In this document: one piece after another, positions 26,501 to 34,056 of the stretch
Layout of the letters: each line of letters opens with the position of its first letter
Position numbering within the stretch: position 1 is the stretch's first letter
IMG/VR virus record: IMGVR_UViG_3300027336_000001
Location: 124,001 to 188,000 of that record
Length of the DNA: 64,000 bases
Reading direction: 5' to 3' (one strand)
Source of the DNA: a virus
Program-made: the position numbers and the translations under genes
Notes under the pieces: generated by a model
Told to the model about the DNA's origin: nothing
Database searches by the model: none
The model's input: only the letters and a program-made list of their open reading frames with translations

Positions 26501-28576
26501 ACATTAAAGTTATTAACAGGTTGGACAGAACAAAAGACAGCAGACAGTCAACCAGCTGTGAAATTCTATAATGGTACTAATAACTCATATCCAGCTAATA
26601 ATACTTTATTGCTTGATGTGAATGGAACTATTGTAAGTGTAGAATTTACATCTAGTGGCACAGGCACTTTAACTTGTGTAGGTGAGAGTATTGTAGATGG
26701 TTTGATCTTGATCTCTAATTCTATTGTAGATCAAATCAATAATGCTTTTGCTGATGCTGGTGTAGATGCTATTGTAGTAGCTACTCAAGAAGGTGCAGGC
26801 ATTCGTATTGTAGGTGGTGGATCTTTTGTAAATAGTTATCTTAAAGTTTTAAATGGTAGTGCAAATGAAACTTTAGGTTTAACTGCAAATCAAACCTCTA
26901 CATCATCTAGTGTAAATGCAAGTCAAATTGTAAGTGCATTAATGAGCCATCAATCAAATACATTAACAGATTTGCTTTTTGGTGAAACTCTTGCAAATGA
27001 CTATTTCAAATCAAAGGCTGTTGCTTTTGTACATATTAGTGCAACTAACAAGCAATATCTAGCGATTGAAAGTTTAAGCACAGGTGTAGGATCTATTGTA
27101 GATTTCACAGGTGGCAATGCGATTACAACCAAAGGCACAGGATTAAAGATTACAAATTTAGATGGTGCAGTTGGTGAAGATGCTAAACAAGGTTTCTATG
27201 TAAAATCAAGTGTATCTAATGGATCAGGTTCAGCTAATACTTCTATTTTCAATAGTGGTCTTGGTCAAGATGGTTATATTGGTCAAACCTATGTAGATGC
27301 TGTAACAGGATTAACATTCACTATTTTGCCAAGAGATGGTGGTGTAGATTATCCCCAAGATGCAAATGCTTTCTTTAAATGGAATGTAAGTCAAAACATC
27401 ACTTGTAATGCAAATATTCCAAAGAACTTTGTTAATGGTGTATCTGTAATCGTATCAAATACAACAGGTGTTTCAGTAGGTGATACAGCTAATCTTGAAA
27501 CCTTTGACAAAGGTGGCAGTGAACCTGATATTGGTCAAGTTTATTATATCTCTTATACACAAGAGAAAGTAGACTATACAACAAAGGTATTTAATAGCAT
27601 TGCAGATGTTGTATCTGAATATGGTGAAGTATCTACACAAAATCCTATGTCATTAGGTGCTTATCTTGCAATCTTGAATGGTGCAGGTACAATTGCTTGT
27701 AAACAAATTAAGAGATTAGCAGGTAGTGCTGAAATCACAGAAACACAAATGATTGAAGCGATTGATTCTATTGAAGGTGGCATTACAGCAGTTTTGACAC
27801 CATCAGTAATTTTGCCATTGATCCCTGCAAGTGAAAGTTTGTTAAGTCATATTAGCAAGCATTGTGATTTACAAAGTTCATTAAGATTTAGATCTGAAAG
27901 AACAGCGATTTTAGGTTTTGCAAGTGGTACTATTCCAAAAGAAGCAGGTCGTTTGGCAAATCTTACAGGTTCAAGTCGTGTTCGTGTTATTTATCCAGAT
28001 ATTGCAAGTTTAACTATCACAAATGCAACAGGTAATCCTGTTACTTATATTGTAGATGGTCGCTATTTAGCTTGTGCAGTAGCTGGTACAACAACATCTA
28101 TTAATATTGATGTTGCTACCCCATGGGAATCAAGACAAGTAAATGGCTTTAATGGTGTATTGAGAAATCTAACACCTGTTGAGGCAAATGCAACAGCAGT
28201 TAAAGGTGTTTCTATTCTTGAGAATGCAGGCACAACCATTAAGATTAGACATGGTTTAACAACCAATATGTCATCTGTATTGACAAAGACACCTACAATC
28301 ATTCAAATTGCAGATCAAGTTCAAAGAACAATGAGAGGTGTTTTGGATGGATTTATTGGTGTTAAGAATTTACCTGTGATTCAAACACAGGTTTTATTAG
28401 CAGTCAATAATGAATTTCAAAGACTTGTTTTGAGTGGCATCATTGAATCATATACAGGTTTGGCAGTGGTACAAGATCCTGAAGATGCGACAGGATTATT
28501 GATCAATGCTTTCTACAAGCCAGTATTCCCATTATTGTATATTCAATTTACATTTAATGTTCGTTCAAATGGATAA
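23528..28576 (+). CDS. Tail sheath protein, greatly enlarged (1682 aa)
   Basis: The N-terminus (GGYAPPGVYTQTVFDSPL) matches the usual start of contractile tail sheath proteins. The last 350 residues have the sheath core pattern (VVSEYGEVSTQNPMSLGAYLA; then RSERTAILGFASG; IYPDIASLTI; GVLRNLTPVEANA; and a C-terminal VLLAVNNEFQRLVLSG...LLYIQFTFNV). T4 gp18 has 659 residues, so this copy is about 2.5 times larger. The extra sequence is a beta-rich insertion with three repeats that start with VDGTxxG (near residues 99, 289 and 455) and end in VxYxFxxxxD. These domains probably decorate the sheath surface. Shine-Dalgarno AGGAGCAAAAGATT. Confidence 0.88.
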   Translation: MAIQGGYAPPGVYTQTVFDSPLPSSNFTGQIPLLLGAGKETIQSVGVQMIRGSSSSVDQRIVNENMSGRAVLGFNPDGTPILGNFNGTATKVQVQKFPMVDGTGGGVVATDSSSVTAYVNGQVTVVLSVDGAKGIVELASTPAITDTVLVSYFFKRTDTLIENEDISSQITTTQAEIIGSNGSFDFDALSNVFVFLVDGVQYSISLPTVSTGNREDDLNRVVAIINSGSYGSLEASTYTDNFNQENLQLNANGSIVIGSGSANAKLGLVVNQATSRNKTFFTSHYPIVDGTNGGITTTDITDVVVKLNGSTISPASVDGTNGSITLKDAPATDATLTVTYYFNSFRDQFDYIPSTGVVSVESVSLVADGSGGASSNFIEGVSWVLKDDKIVWGTSVLVEAGETSTGATAFNDSQITASLKDDKVYLVKCERVIDTSVVPPRPLPSTFKLPYQPVDGTGSGTPTSRADLVQVKVGYNFTDAIEKADSVVVRVNPVDSTIVLSEEVEEGKEVFATFYYNTLTDSTIGGNNQYQFVCISDGASGSGKYQVLKQGSALYDVTLGTKGSSLNGVDLSFPSGSELLPDARITTGTPINETVTVKFASSNPTSALYISGGASPYFTIKDTSDQINLAIDEATITGGVSLSAPTGAGRFGAIAHIVGDVLPYTVESGLEDLGTISAGNDSIQLKLDNQDVVVNIGTVANCTATDIANAINIACNSVSAQYQTMTTLNGGVEIIANSHDTLSFQFVGNVNGTVGEISITLNDAVYSTATALATELETQINSALVDALLQYEVDGVTEGVIISVTANSQGRLIFSLDQLGKKFEIVDAQDIVDGDTYVILTVGGTDYTMVGSADNNIGTVFTANNNGFFLGGTGTVVHILADEDTYGYLEFISQADPEDDFAIIAGIDTDDADGTQTKFGLLPVAQVATTSLGGGALKERLILRNRFFQGNTYFLPSGELGIRVVAGSLLTKAGLKASFASALKGAVVQQPTLKLLTGWTEQKTADSQPAVKFYNGTNNSYPANNTLLLDVNGTIVSVEFTSSGTGTLTCVGESIVDGLILISNSIVDQINNAFADAGVDAIVVATQEGAGIRIVGGGSFVNSYLKVLNGSANETLGLTANQTSTSSSVNASQIVSALMSHQSNTLTDLLFGETLANDYFKSKAVAFVHISATNKQYLAIESLSTGVGSIVDFTGGNAITTKGTGLKITNLDGAVGEDAKQGFYVKSSVSNGSGSANTSIFNSGLGQDGYIGQTYVDAVTGLTFTILPRDGGVDYPQDANAFFKWNVSQNITCNANIPKNFVNGVSVIVSNTTGVSVGDTANLETFDKGGSEPDIGQVYYISYTQEKVDYTTKVFNSIADVVSEYGEVSTQNPMSLGAYLAILNGAGTIACKQIKRLAGSAEITETQMIEAIDSIEGGITAVLTPSVILPLIPASESLLSHISKHCDLQSSLRFRSERTAILGFASGTIPKEAGRLANLTGSSRVRVIYPDIASLTITNATGNPVTYIVDGRYLACAVAGTTTSINIDVATPWESRQVNGFNGVLRNLTPVEANATAVKGVSILENAGTTIKIRHGLTTNMSSVLTKTPTIIQIADQVQRTMRGVLDGFIGVKNLPVIQTQVLLAVNNEFQRLVLSGIIESYTGLAVVQDPEDATGLLINAFYKPVFPLLYIQFTFNVRSNG

Positions 28577-28591
28577 AATATTTTAATAAAG

Positions 28592-28627
28592 TTGCAATCT
28601 TTTTAAGTGTCTTAGTGTTTATCTAAT
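28592..28627 (+). promoter_or_regulatory. Class A promoter
   Basis: TTGCAA (28592-28597), 18 bp, TGTTTA (28616-28621), then TCTAATATC. The GAAC before TTGCAA is replaced by AAAG, the least conserved member on this side. It drives 28661. Confidence 0.55.
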
Positions 28628-28660
28628 ATCATTAACACAACCTTAAAAAGGAAAAGTCAA

Positions 28661-29017
28661 ATGGACTTAAATCAAAAAATTCAAGACCTTAATAACATCG
28701 ATTGGGAAATTGAAGGCAATGAAGATTATTGTATCGAGGGTGCACAAATTCTTTGTGATGTTCTTAACTCTTTTGATGATCTTCAAGTGAAATATAAACT
28801 TAAAGCAAAGAGTTTCATTTGTGAAGACAATAGAATTTATTTCGGTAGAAATTTTAAACTTCAAATTGTGATCACTGAAGAAAAAATAGCAGATGTTGGA
28901 AGAAATGATGGTACTTATTCATATAGTGAATTTTCAAGTCATTCATTTAAATGGTATAACTTAGTATCCAAACCTGAATTTTTAAAGAAAGTGATTTTGC
29001 ATTATATCAATCAATAA
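28661..29017 (+). CDS. Small protein of unknown function, 118 aa
   Basis: A single-gene unit behind a class A promoter, with AAAAAGGAAAAGTCAA before the ATG. The N-terminal half is acidic and helical (LNNIDWEIEGNEDYCIEGAQ); the second half is strand-rich with a SYSEFSSHSFKWYNL segment. Two cysteines lie close to one another (DYCIEGAQILC). No known domain is visible. It separates the sheath gene from the acidic 243-residue protein. Probably early expressed, judging by the promoter class. Confidence 0.65.
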   Translation: MDLNQKIQDLNNIDWEIEGNEDYCIEGAQILCDVLNSFDDLQVKYKLKAKSFICEDNRIYFGRNFKLQIVITEEKIADVGRNDGTYSYSEFSSHSFKWYNLVSKPEFLKKVILHYINQ

Positions 29018-29049
29018 AGGTGTGTTTTTTATAATTATTCTATAGTATG

Positions 29050-29078
29050 ATCCTTTGTATTGATAAAACACAAAGGAT
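29050..29078 (+). promoter_or_regulatory. Hairpin covering the ribosome binding site of 29084
   Basis: ATCCTTTGT (29050-29058) and ACAAAGGAT (29070-29078) form a perfect 9 bp stem with an 11 nt loop. The right arm holds the AAAGGA of the gene at 29084. CTATAGTATG just upstream could be a -10 region, placing the RNA 5' end near the stem. Confidence 0.55.
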
Positions 29079-29083
29079 TTAAA

Positions 29084-29815
29084 ATGAAGTATTCATATAT
29101 CAGTAAGTATGCTAGTCCAACATCTATTGTCAAATTAGCTTTTAGCAATCTCTTTAATTTAATTCCAATCGATAAAGAAAAGATTGTAGCAGATGCTTTA
29201 ATCACAGCTTTGGCAGATGCGATTATGAATTTAAAAGTATATGCTACTAAATCACTAACACCATTAGAATATTTAAAAGGTATGGTAACTTTAACAAGAC
29301 CAAGTTTATTACACAGTGGTGAATATGAACTTGAAGGTGTTATTGGTGCAAGAATGTTCTTTCAAGGAAATATCTTGCATACAGACATGGCAAAAAAGTT
29401 ATTAAAGGCTGTTAAGAATTATGGTAATCAAGCTGATCTTTTGACTGCTCTTAAATCAGATCTTTCTACTGATGCAGGTAAAAATGAACTGATGAAAGAA
29501 ATTCAAAATCAAATCATTGGTTTTGAAGAAGAAGATGAAGATGACAGTTGGGATGAAAGTGAAGAAGGATTTTTTGATGATGAAAAGATTGAAGATTTTA
29601 TAGATGAAGTTTTTCAATCAAATATTGATTTAAGAAAAGAAAACATAGATAATATCCCCGGGGAAGGTCAATTAGTTATTGATGAACAAAAAATTGATCA
29701 AACACATTTAGAAAAGATTGTCATGTCTTTTGAAGTCAATCGTTTAAATGTAGGTATTGAGATGTGCTGTCAATATAATCTTAAAGCACATAGATACACG
29801 GATGAAAATACTTAG
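29084..29815 (+). CDS. Acidic probable virion/assembly protein, 243 aa
   Basis: I choose the ATG at 29084 (ACAAAGGATTTAAA upstream) rather than one 24 nt earlier. The start MKYSYISKYASPTSIVKLAF is mildly basic. A helical middle with two MNLKVYATKSLTPL-like segments is followed by a strongly acidic stretch (EEEDEDDSWDESEEGFFDDE, residues about 150-170). Acidic low-complexity regions of this kind are common in phage scaffold or core proteins. It immediately precedes the DNA polymerase but has its own hairpin-type leader. I cannot assign a function. Confidence 0.6.
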   Translation: MKYSYISKYASPTSIVKLAFSNLFNLIPIDKEKIVADALITALADAIMNLKVYATKSLTPLEYLKGMVTLTRPSLLHSGEYELEGVIGARMFFQGNILHTDMAKKLLKAVKNYGNQADLLTALKSDLSTDAGKNELMKEIQNQIIGFEEEDEDDSWDESEEGFFDDEKIEDFIDEVFQSNIDLRKENIDNIPGEGQLVIDEQKIDQTHLEKIVMSFEVNRLNVGIEMCCQYNLKAHRYTDENT

Positions 29816-29871
29816 AAAAAAGATTTAATATAATATAATATGATTGAACTCTTTTTATTAAAAGGACAATC

Positions 29872-32472
29872 ATGTTTTCAGATTTCTTTGAATCACTACA
29901 AAGACCAGATGTTAAACCTAAAAAATGGATGAAAGAAGTTGATCTCATTTTAGGTACTAAAGATAATATTAAACAAGCTATTGATGAATGTTTGGCATCT
30001 AGTCATTATGGCATAGATTTAGAAACAACAGGTTTAGATAATCGTGTTTTTCATGGTAGAACAAGAGCATCTATTGTAGGTATCTCTATTGCTCCGAATG
30101 AAAAGAAAGCATATTACTTTCCTATTAGACACAGTGCAGGTACAGAACATAATGTTTCATGGTCAATCATAGATAGAGAATTTAGTCGCTTGCTTAATGT
30201 AAATGCTACTGCTATTCCTATATTCCATAATGGTGCTTTTGATCAAGAGTTTTTAGAATATAATGGCGAAACTCTTTTAGGTAAAGAAAGATTTGAAAAT
30301 CCAAAGCTATGGGAAGATAACTATATTATGGCTTGTCTTATGAACAGTCGTGATAAAGGTGGTCGTGGTCTTAAAGATATGTCTAAAGATAAATTAGGTT
30401 GGGAAATGATTGAACTTGATGAACTCATTCCTAAATCTAAAATTAAAGATTATTCTACTCTTGATCCGTCTTGGGATGCTTGTGTATGGTATGCAGGTGC
30501 TGATGCTTTATGTACTCTTAAACTTTATAATATCTTAAAAGACATCTTTCCTAAAGAAATGATTAGTCTTTATATGATAGAAAAGAAATGCAATACATCA
30601 GTTAGGTGGATGCACAGAAACAGAGTTTATATTGATCAAAAGAAAACACAAGAGTTTATTAAGATTGGTCAAAAGGAATGGATGGACAGCCTTATTGAAG
30701 TATATGAAGGAGCAAATGAATTACTTGGTAGAGATGTTATGCCAGCATACATTAAAATCATGAAAGGCGATTTAAAAGGTGTTAATAAGTTTAATACAGA
30801 TAATACAGATAGCTTTAAAGATTGCATAGACGAGGCAAGAAAAGAAGCTGATCGTATGTATCCACATTTAGATATGGCAGGTGAAGATTTTGTAGCTAGA
30901 AAAATGGTAGCATCTTTAACTAATCCTAAACAAAAAGAAGAAGTAGTCTTTGAATATAAATATGATATTTTATCTTCTCAACAATTAGGCATGATGTTTA
31001 GAGAATTAGAAGTACCTAATTTACAAACTACTGCAAGTGGTCAAGTGGCAACAGGTGCTGATGTTTTAGATGAAGTAATTGAAGAGGCATCCGATACTTT
31101 TCCATTTGTGAGAAAGATTAAAAGATTAAGAGAACTAGCTAAAGCATTAGGTCAATATCTCATACCTATGAAAGAAGATATTGCAGATGATGGTACATTA
31201 AAACCAAAGTTTAATCAGTTCGGAGCAGATACAGGTCGTTTTAGTTGTGGTACTACAAGTAGACCATGGGAGACAAAAGATGGTGGTTGTAGAGTACCTT
31301 TTCAAGGTATTCCATCAGGATATGATCCGAAAAGACCAATGATTACTTCAAGATTAAGAGAGTGTATTGCAGTAAGAAATCCTGATCATTATTTAGTAGC
31401 AATTGACTATGCAGGTGTTGAGTTAAGAATTGTAACAAACATTAGTCAAGAGCCTTTATGGATTGAAGAATTTTTTAGATGTTCATCATGCAATCGTAAA
31501 TATACTAAAGAACGAGGCGAAGATGGATTTCCTATTATACCACCAGCTATCTGTATATGTGGATCAGATAAAATAGGTGATTTGCATACATTGACAGCAG
31601 TTGCTTTTTATGGTGAAGAGGCAAAGAAAAGACCTGATTGGAAAGCATTAAGAGGCAATGCGAAAGGTGTTAATTTTGCTTTATGTTATGGTGGTACAGG
31701 TAAAGCAGTAGTTAGAACTATTAGTTGTACTCAAGAAGAAGGTGATGAGAAATATCAAACCTTTACAAAGACATATAAAGGTTTAACAAAGTGGTGGAAA
31801 AAGGAAGTGGATTTTGCCAAAGAAAATGGATATGTATTAACAGCTTTTGGTCGAAGAATGTTAATGCCTGATATTAAATCTAAAGAGTTTTCTTTGAGAT
31901 CAAAGGATGAGAGAAAGGCAGTAAATTCACCTGTGCAAGGTACGAGTGCAGATATTACTAAGATTGCAATGAGTTTAATTTATGAGAATGTTAAAAAGAG
32001 AAATTGGTTTGATAAGCTAATGATGATTTTAACAGTGCATGATGAAATTGTGTTTGAAATCCATAAAGACATTATAGGTGAAGCGATACCTTTGTTATGT
32101 GATATTATGGTTAGGAATAAAGCATTGCAAAATAAGAATTGGATTGTACCATTAACAGTGGATGTTGAGATAGGAAAAGATTGGTCTGTGCCTTATGACT
32201 TGAAAGAGTTAAGGGAAGGCAAAGGTGAAGATGAGTTTTTAGTAAATGCTTTTAAAGTAGATCATAGTGGACAGCCAAAGCCAAAGGTATTAAATGAAAC
32301 AACCTTAAGCACGGAGCAAGAGGAAAAAGCAAAGCATTATGAGATTTATGAGTTGAGTGAGTTATCTCATAGTGAAACAGACAGGTTAAGCGAATGGATT
32401 AAGAATAATGCAGGTAAAGACATTAAGATTATGTATCAAGGTAGAGATGTATCTATCTTATTAAAGGAATAA
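29872..32472 (+). CDS. polA-like: DNA polymerase I (family A) with 3'-5' exonuclease domain, 866 aa
   Basis: A replicative-type family A polymerase. The exonuclease domain has DLETTGLD (D49, E51), NGAFDQEF and YAGADALCTLKLY as Exo I, II and III. Polymerase motif A is DYAGVELRI (D512), motif B RGNAKGVNFALCYGG (R594, K598) and motif C VHDEIVF (H723, D724, E725); all key residues are present. Between motifs A and B there is an extra zinc-ribbon-like insertion (C537, C540, C561, C563). No 5'-3' exonuclease domain is present. Shine-Dalgarno AAAAGGACAATC. As the only visible replication enzyme it probably copies the phage genome. The C-terminal 80 residues (KVLNETTLSTEQEEKA onwards) extend beyond the usual core. 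Confidence 0.93.
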   Translation: MFSDFFESLQRPDVKPKKWMKEVDLILGTKDNIKQAIDECLASSHYGIDLETTGLDNRVFHGRTRASIVGISIAPNEKKAYYFPIRHSAGTEHNVSWSIIDREFSRLLNVNATAIPIFHNGAFDQEFLEYNGETLLGKERFENPKLWEDNYIMACLMNSRDKGGRGLKDMSKDKLGWEMIELDELIPKSKIKDYSTLDPSWDACVWYAGADALCTLKLYNILKDIFPKEMISLYMIEKKCNTSVRWMHRNRVYIDQKKTQEFIKIGQKEWMDSLIEVYEGANELLGRDVMPAYIKIMKGDLKGVNKFNTDNTDSFKDCIDEARKEADRMYPHLDMAGEDFVARKMVASLTNPKQKEEVVFEYKYDILSSQQLGMMFRELEVPNLQTTASGQVATGADVLDEVIEEASDTFPFVRKIKRLRELAKALGQYLIPMKEDIADDGTLKPKFNQFGADTGRFSCGTTSRPWETKDGGCRVPFQGIPSGYDPKRPMITSRLRECIAVRNPDHYLVAIDYAGVELRIVTNISQEPLWIEEFFRCSSCNRKYTKERGEDGFPIIPPAICICGSDKIGDLHTLTAVAFYGEEAKKRPDWKALRGNAKGVNFALCYGGTGKAVVRTISCTQEEGDEKYQTFTKTYKGLTKWWKKEVDFAKENGYVLTAFGRRMLMPDIKSKEFSLRSKDERKAVNSPVQGTSADITKIAMSLIYENVKKRNWFDKLMMILTVHDEIVFEIHKDIIGEAIPLLCDIMVRNKALQNKNWIVPLTVDVEIGKDWSVPYDLKELREGKGEDEFLVNAFKVDHSGQPKPKVLNETTLSTEQEEKAKHYEIYELSELSHSETDRLSEWIKNNAGKDIKIMYQGRDVSILLKE

Positions 32473-32478
32473 ATTAAA

Positions 32479-32712
32479 ATGATCTGTTATTTTAATAATC
32501 GTGGTGGTTGTGTATGTCATAATCATTGGCAAGTAGCATTATTTAGTAGTGCATATCACAATCAACATGGTTTCTATATAAGAAAAGATAATTTTAGGAA
32601 GTCAATTTCTTTATATATAGGAAGGTCTTTACCTAAACATACTTGGATGAATGATCCTGATGTGTATTTGGCATTATCAGTGGAAAGAACAAAAAATGAT
32701 CTGTTGGTTTAA
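32479..32712 (+). CDS. Tandem-array small protein 1, 77 aa
   Basis: First of seven adjacent paralogous genes. The N-terminus MICYFNNRGGCVCHNHWQVA corresponds to the family MICWFxNxGN pattern, the centre has DNFRKSISLYIGRSL, and TWMNDPDVYLA follows. Unlike its relatives, the ending does not stop at the usual APxK motif but runs on (LSVERTKNDLLV), overlapping the next gene by 17 nt. It starts 6 nt after the polymerase stop and uses AAAGGAATAAATTAAA inside the polymerase 3' end. Two cysteines in CVCH are private to this copy. Confidence 0.68.
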   Translation: MICYFNNRGGCVCHNHWQVALFSSAYHNQHGFYIRKDNFRKSISLYIGRSLPKHTWMNDPDVYLALSVERTKNDLLV

Positions 32713-32917
32713 TAATAATGGCAATAATGTGCAGTTCAATCCTTTACTTGTATGTTTTATTTCATCTAAATTATCATCTAATGTTAGTGGAATGTATCCT
32801 AGAAATAAAGAATCGTTTAGAAATACAATAGGTTTATTTATAGCTAGGACTTTACCTGAAAATACATGGATGAACGATCCTGATGTATATTTAGCACCAT
32901 GTAAGAAAGATAAGTAA
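32696..32917 (+). CDS. Tandem-array small protein 2, 73 aa
   Basis: The start is the ATG at 32696, inside the preceding gene. It aligns with the start of all other array members (MICWFNNNGNNVQFNPLLVC), whereas a longer in-frame extension does not. The family blocks ESFRNTIGLFIARTLP and TWMNDPDVYLAPCKKDK are present. It shares an identical TWMNDPDVYLA with copy 1, so these two are recent relatives over that part. Function unknown. Confidence 0.72.
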   Translation: MICWFNNNGNNVQFNPLLVCFISSKLSSNVSGMYPRNKESFRNTIGLFIARTLPENTWMNDPDVYLAPCKKDK

Positions 32918-32918
32918 A

Positions 32919-33140
32919 ATGATCTGTTGGTTTCACTCACATGGAAATTTAGTAAGATACAATAAAGAGTTAGTATTCTTAGTAAATAACTATCAAGGTG
33001 CAGGATTTCATATAAGGGAGGGAAACTCATTTAGGAAGAGTATAGCTTTCTTTAATGTTAGAGCATTAGTCCAGCCTAATGGTAGAAATTGGTATCAAGA
33101 TTGTGATGTGCATTTAGCACCATGTAAGAGAGATAAGTAA
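32919..33140 (+). CDS. Tandem-array small protein 3, 73 aa
   Basis: It begins MICWFHSHGNLVRYNKELVF, then has NNYQGAGFHI, which is shared only with copy 7 (NNYEGAGLVI). This is followed by NSFRKSIAFFNVRAL and CDVHLAPCKRDK. The closest relative is therefore not an immediate neighbour, which suggests unequal crossing-over or gene conversion rather than simple serial duplication. The ATG is 1 nt after the previous stop (GATAAGTAAAATG junction). Confidence 0.72.
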   Translation: MICWFHSHGNLVRYNKELVFLVNNYQGAGFHIREGNSFRKSIAFFNVRALVQPNGRNWYQDCDVHLAPCKRDK

Positions 33141-33141
33141 A

Positions 33142-33369
33142 ATGATTTTTAGTTTTGAGATGTCAGCGAATGAAGTGAAAAGAAATACTCGATTTGTGTT
33201 AATCACTTCAAGTTCTTTTGGAAACACAGGATTACCTATAAAAGAAACTAATTTTAGAGATGCTTTAGCTTTCTATATTGTGAGAACAGGTTATCTTATG
33301 GATTCTAGGAAATATGAGAATTGGCATCGTGCTAATGATATGTATTTTAAACCTACTATAGAAAGATAA
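33142..33369 (+). CDS. Tandem-array small protein 4, 75 aa
   Basis: The most diverged member. It starts MIFSFEMSANEVKRNTRFVL, keeps TNFRDALAFYIVRTG and NDMYFKP in place of the usual NFRxSIALxIAR and DVYLAP blocks, and has lost the first-line Trp. The junction to the next gene has 5 nt. Its divergence shows that the array is old enough for members to specialise or decay. Confidence 0.68.
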   Translation: MIFSFEMSANEVKRNTRFVLITSSSFGNTGLPIKETNFRDALAFYIVRTGYLMDSRKYENWHRANDMYFKPTIER

Positions 33370-33374
33370 GTAAA

Positions 33375-33602
33375 ATGATTTGTTGGTTTGAAAATTCAAA
33401 TAATGACATCACATCTATTGATTCTCATGTCTTCTTTTTATCAAGTGTATCTAGTAGACATTCAGGATATTACATAGATCAGAAAAACTTTAGATTAAAT
33501 ATGTCTATCTATGTAGCAAGAGGAAGAGATGTTATAAATAGAACTTGGATAAATAATTGTGATAGATATTATGCTCCTATTATTAAGGATGAAGAGAAAT
33601 GA
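33375..33602 (+). CDS. Tandem-array small protein 5, 75 aa
   Basis: It begins MICWFENSNNDITSIDSHVF, followed by KNFRLNMSIYVARGRD, TWINNCDRYYAPIIKDEEK. It keeps the MICWF start and the NFR/AR/DxYYAP positions. It ends with an ATGA overlap with copy 6, indicating translational coupling. Function unknown. Confidence 0.7.
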   Translation: MICWFENSNNDITSIDSHVFFLSSVSSRHSGYYIDQKNFRLNMSIYVARGRDVINRTWINNCDRYYAPIIKDEEK

Positions 33603-33835
33603 TTTGTTGGTTAGAATTATCATCAAATGATGTAATGCACTCATCACAATATAAGTATTTTATTAGTTCTATTACTTCAAAAGCTAGTAGAGATGATTGT
33701 GGCAAACAAGGTTTCTTTTTACAGCCTTATTATTTTAGAGATAGCATAGCATTAAGTGTATCTAAATCTTTAATAAAACATACTTGGATAAATCAAGCAG
33801 ATGTGTATTTAGCACCTAAGAAAGAATGTAGATAA
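33599..33835 (+). CDS. Tandem-array small protein 6, 78 aa
   Basis: The longest member: MICWLELSSNDVMHSSQYKY, a slightly longer central loop (SKASRDDCGKQGFFL), then YYFRDSIALSVSKSLI and TWINQADVYLAPKKECR. It overlaps copy 5 by ATGA. The central loop is the most variable part between members, and the flanking NFR and DVYLAP blocks are the most constant. Confidence 0.7.
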   Translation: MICWLELSSNDVMHSSQYKYFISSITSKASRDDCGKQGFFLQPYYFRDSIALSVSKSLIKHTWINQADVYLAPKKECR

Positions 33836-33836
33836 A

Positions 33837-34055
33837 ATGTTATATTGGTTTCATCATGGTGGCAATAGGTTTCAATATAATGAAAAGCTATGTCATTATA
33901 TAAACAATTATGAAGGAGCTGGACTTGTGATTACAAAAGATAATTTTAGAAGGTGTATGGCATTATCGATTGCAAGAGCAAGAGAAATCGTAGGCAGAAA
34001 TAATTGGATTGTAGATTCTGATTTATATATCTCACCAAAGAAAGAAGATAAATAA
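33837..34055 (+). CDS. Tandem-array small protein 7, 72 aa
   Basis: It begins MLYWFHHGGNRFQYNEKLCH, then NNYEGAGLVITKDNFRRC, MALSIARAREIVG and DLYISPKKEDK. It is most similar to copy 3. It ends 1 nt before the CxxC protein at 34057. Across the array the constant core is [MI-C-W-F]...[NFRxSxAxxxAR]...[W...D-x-Y-x-A-P-x-K] with about 215-240 bp per unit. Confidence 0.7.
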   Translation: MLYWFHHGGNRFQYNEKLCHYINNYEGAGLVITKDNFRRCMALSIARAREIVGRNNWIVDSDLYISPKKEDK

Positions 34056-34056
34056 A

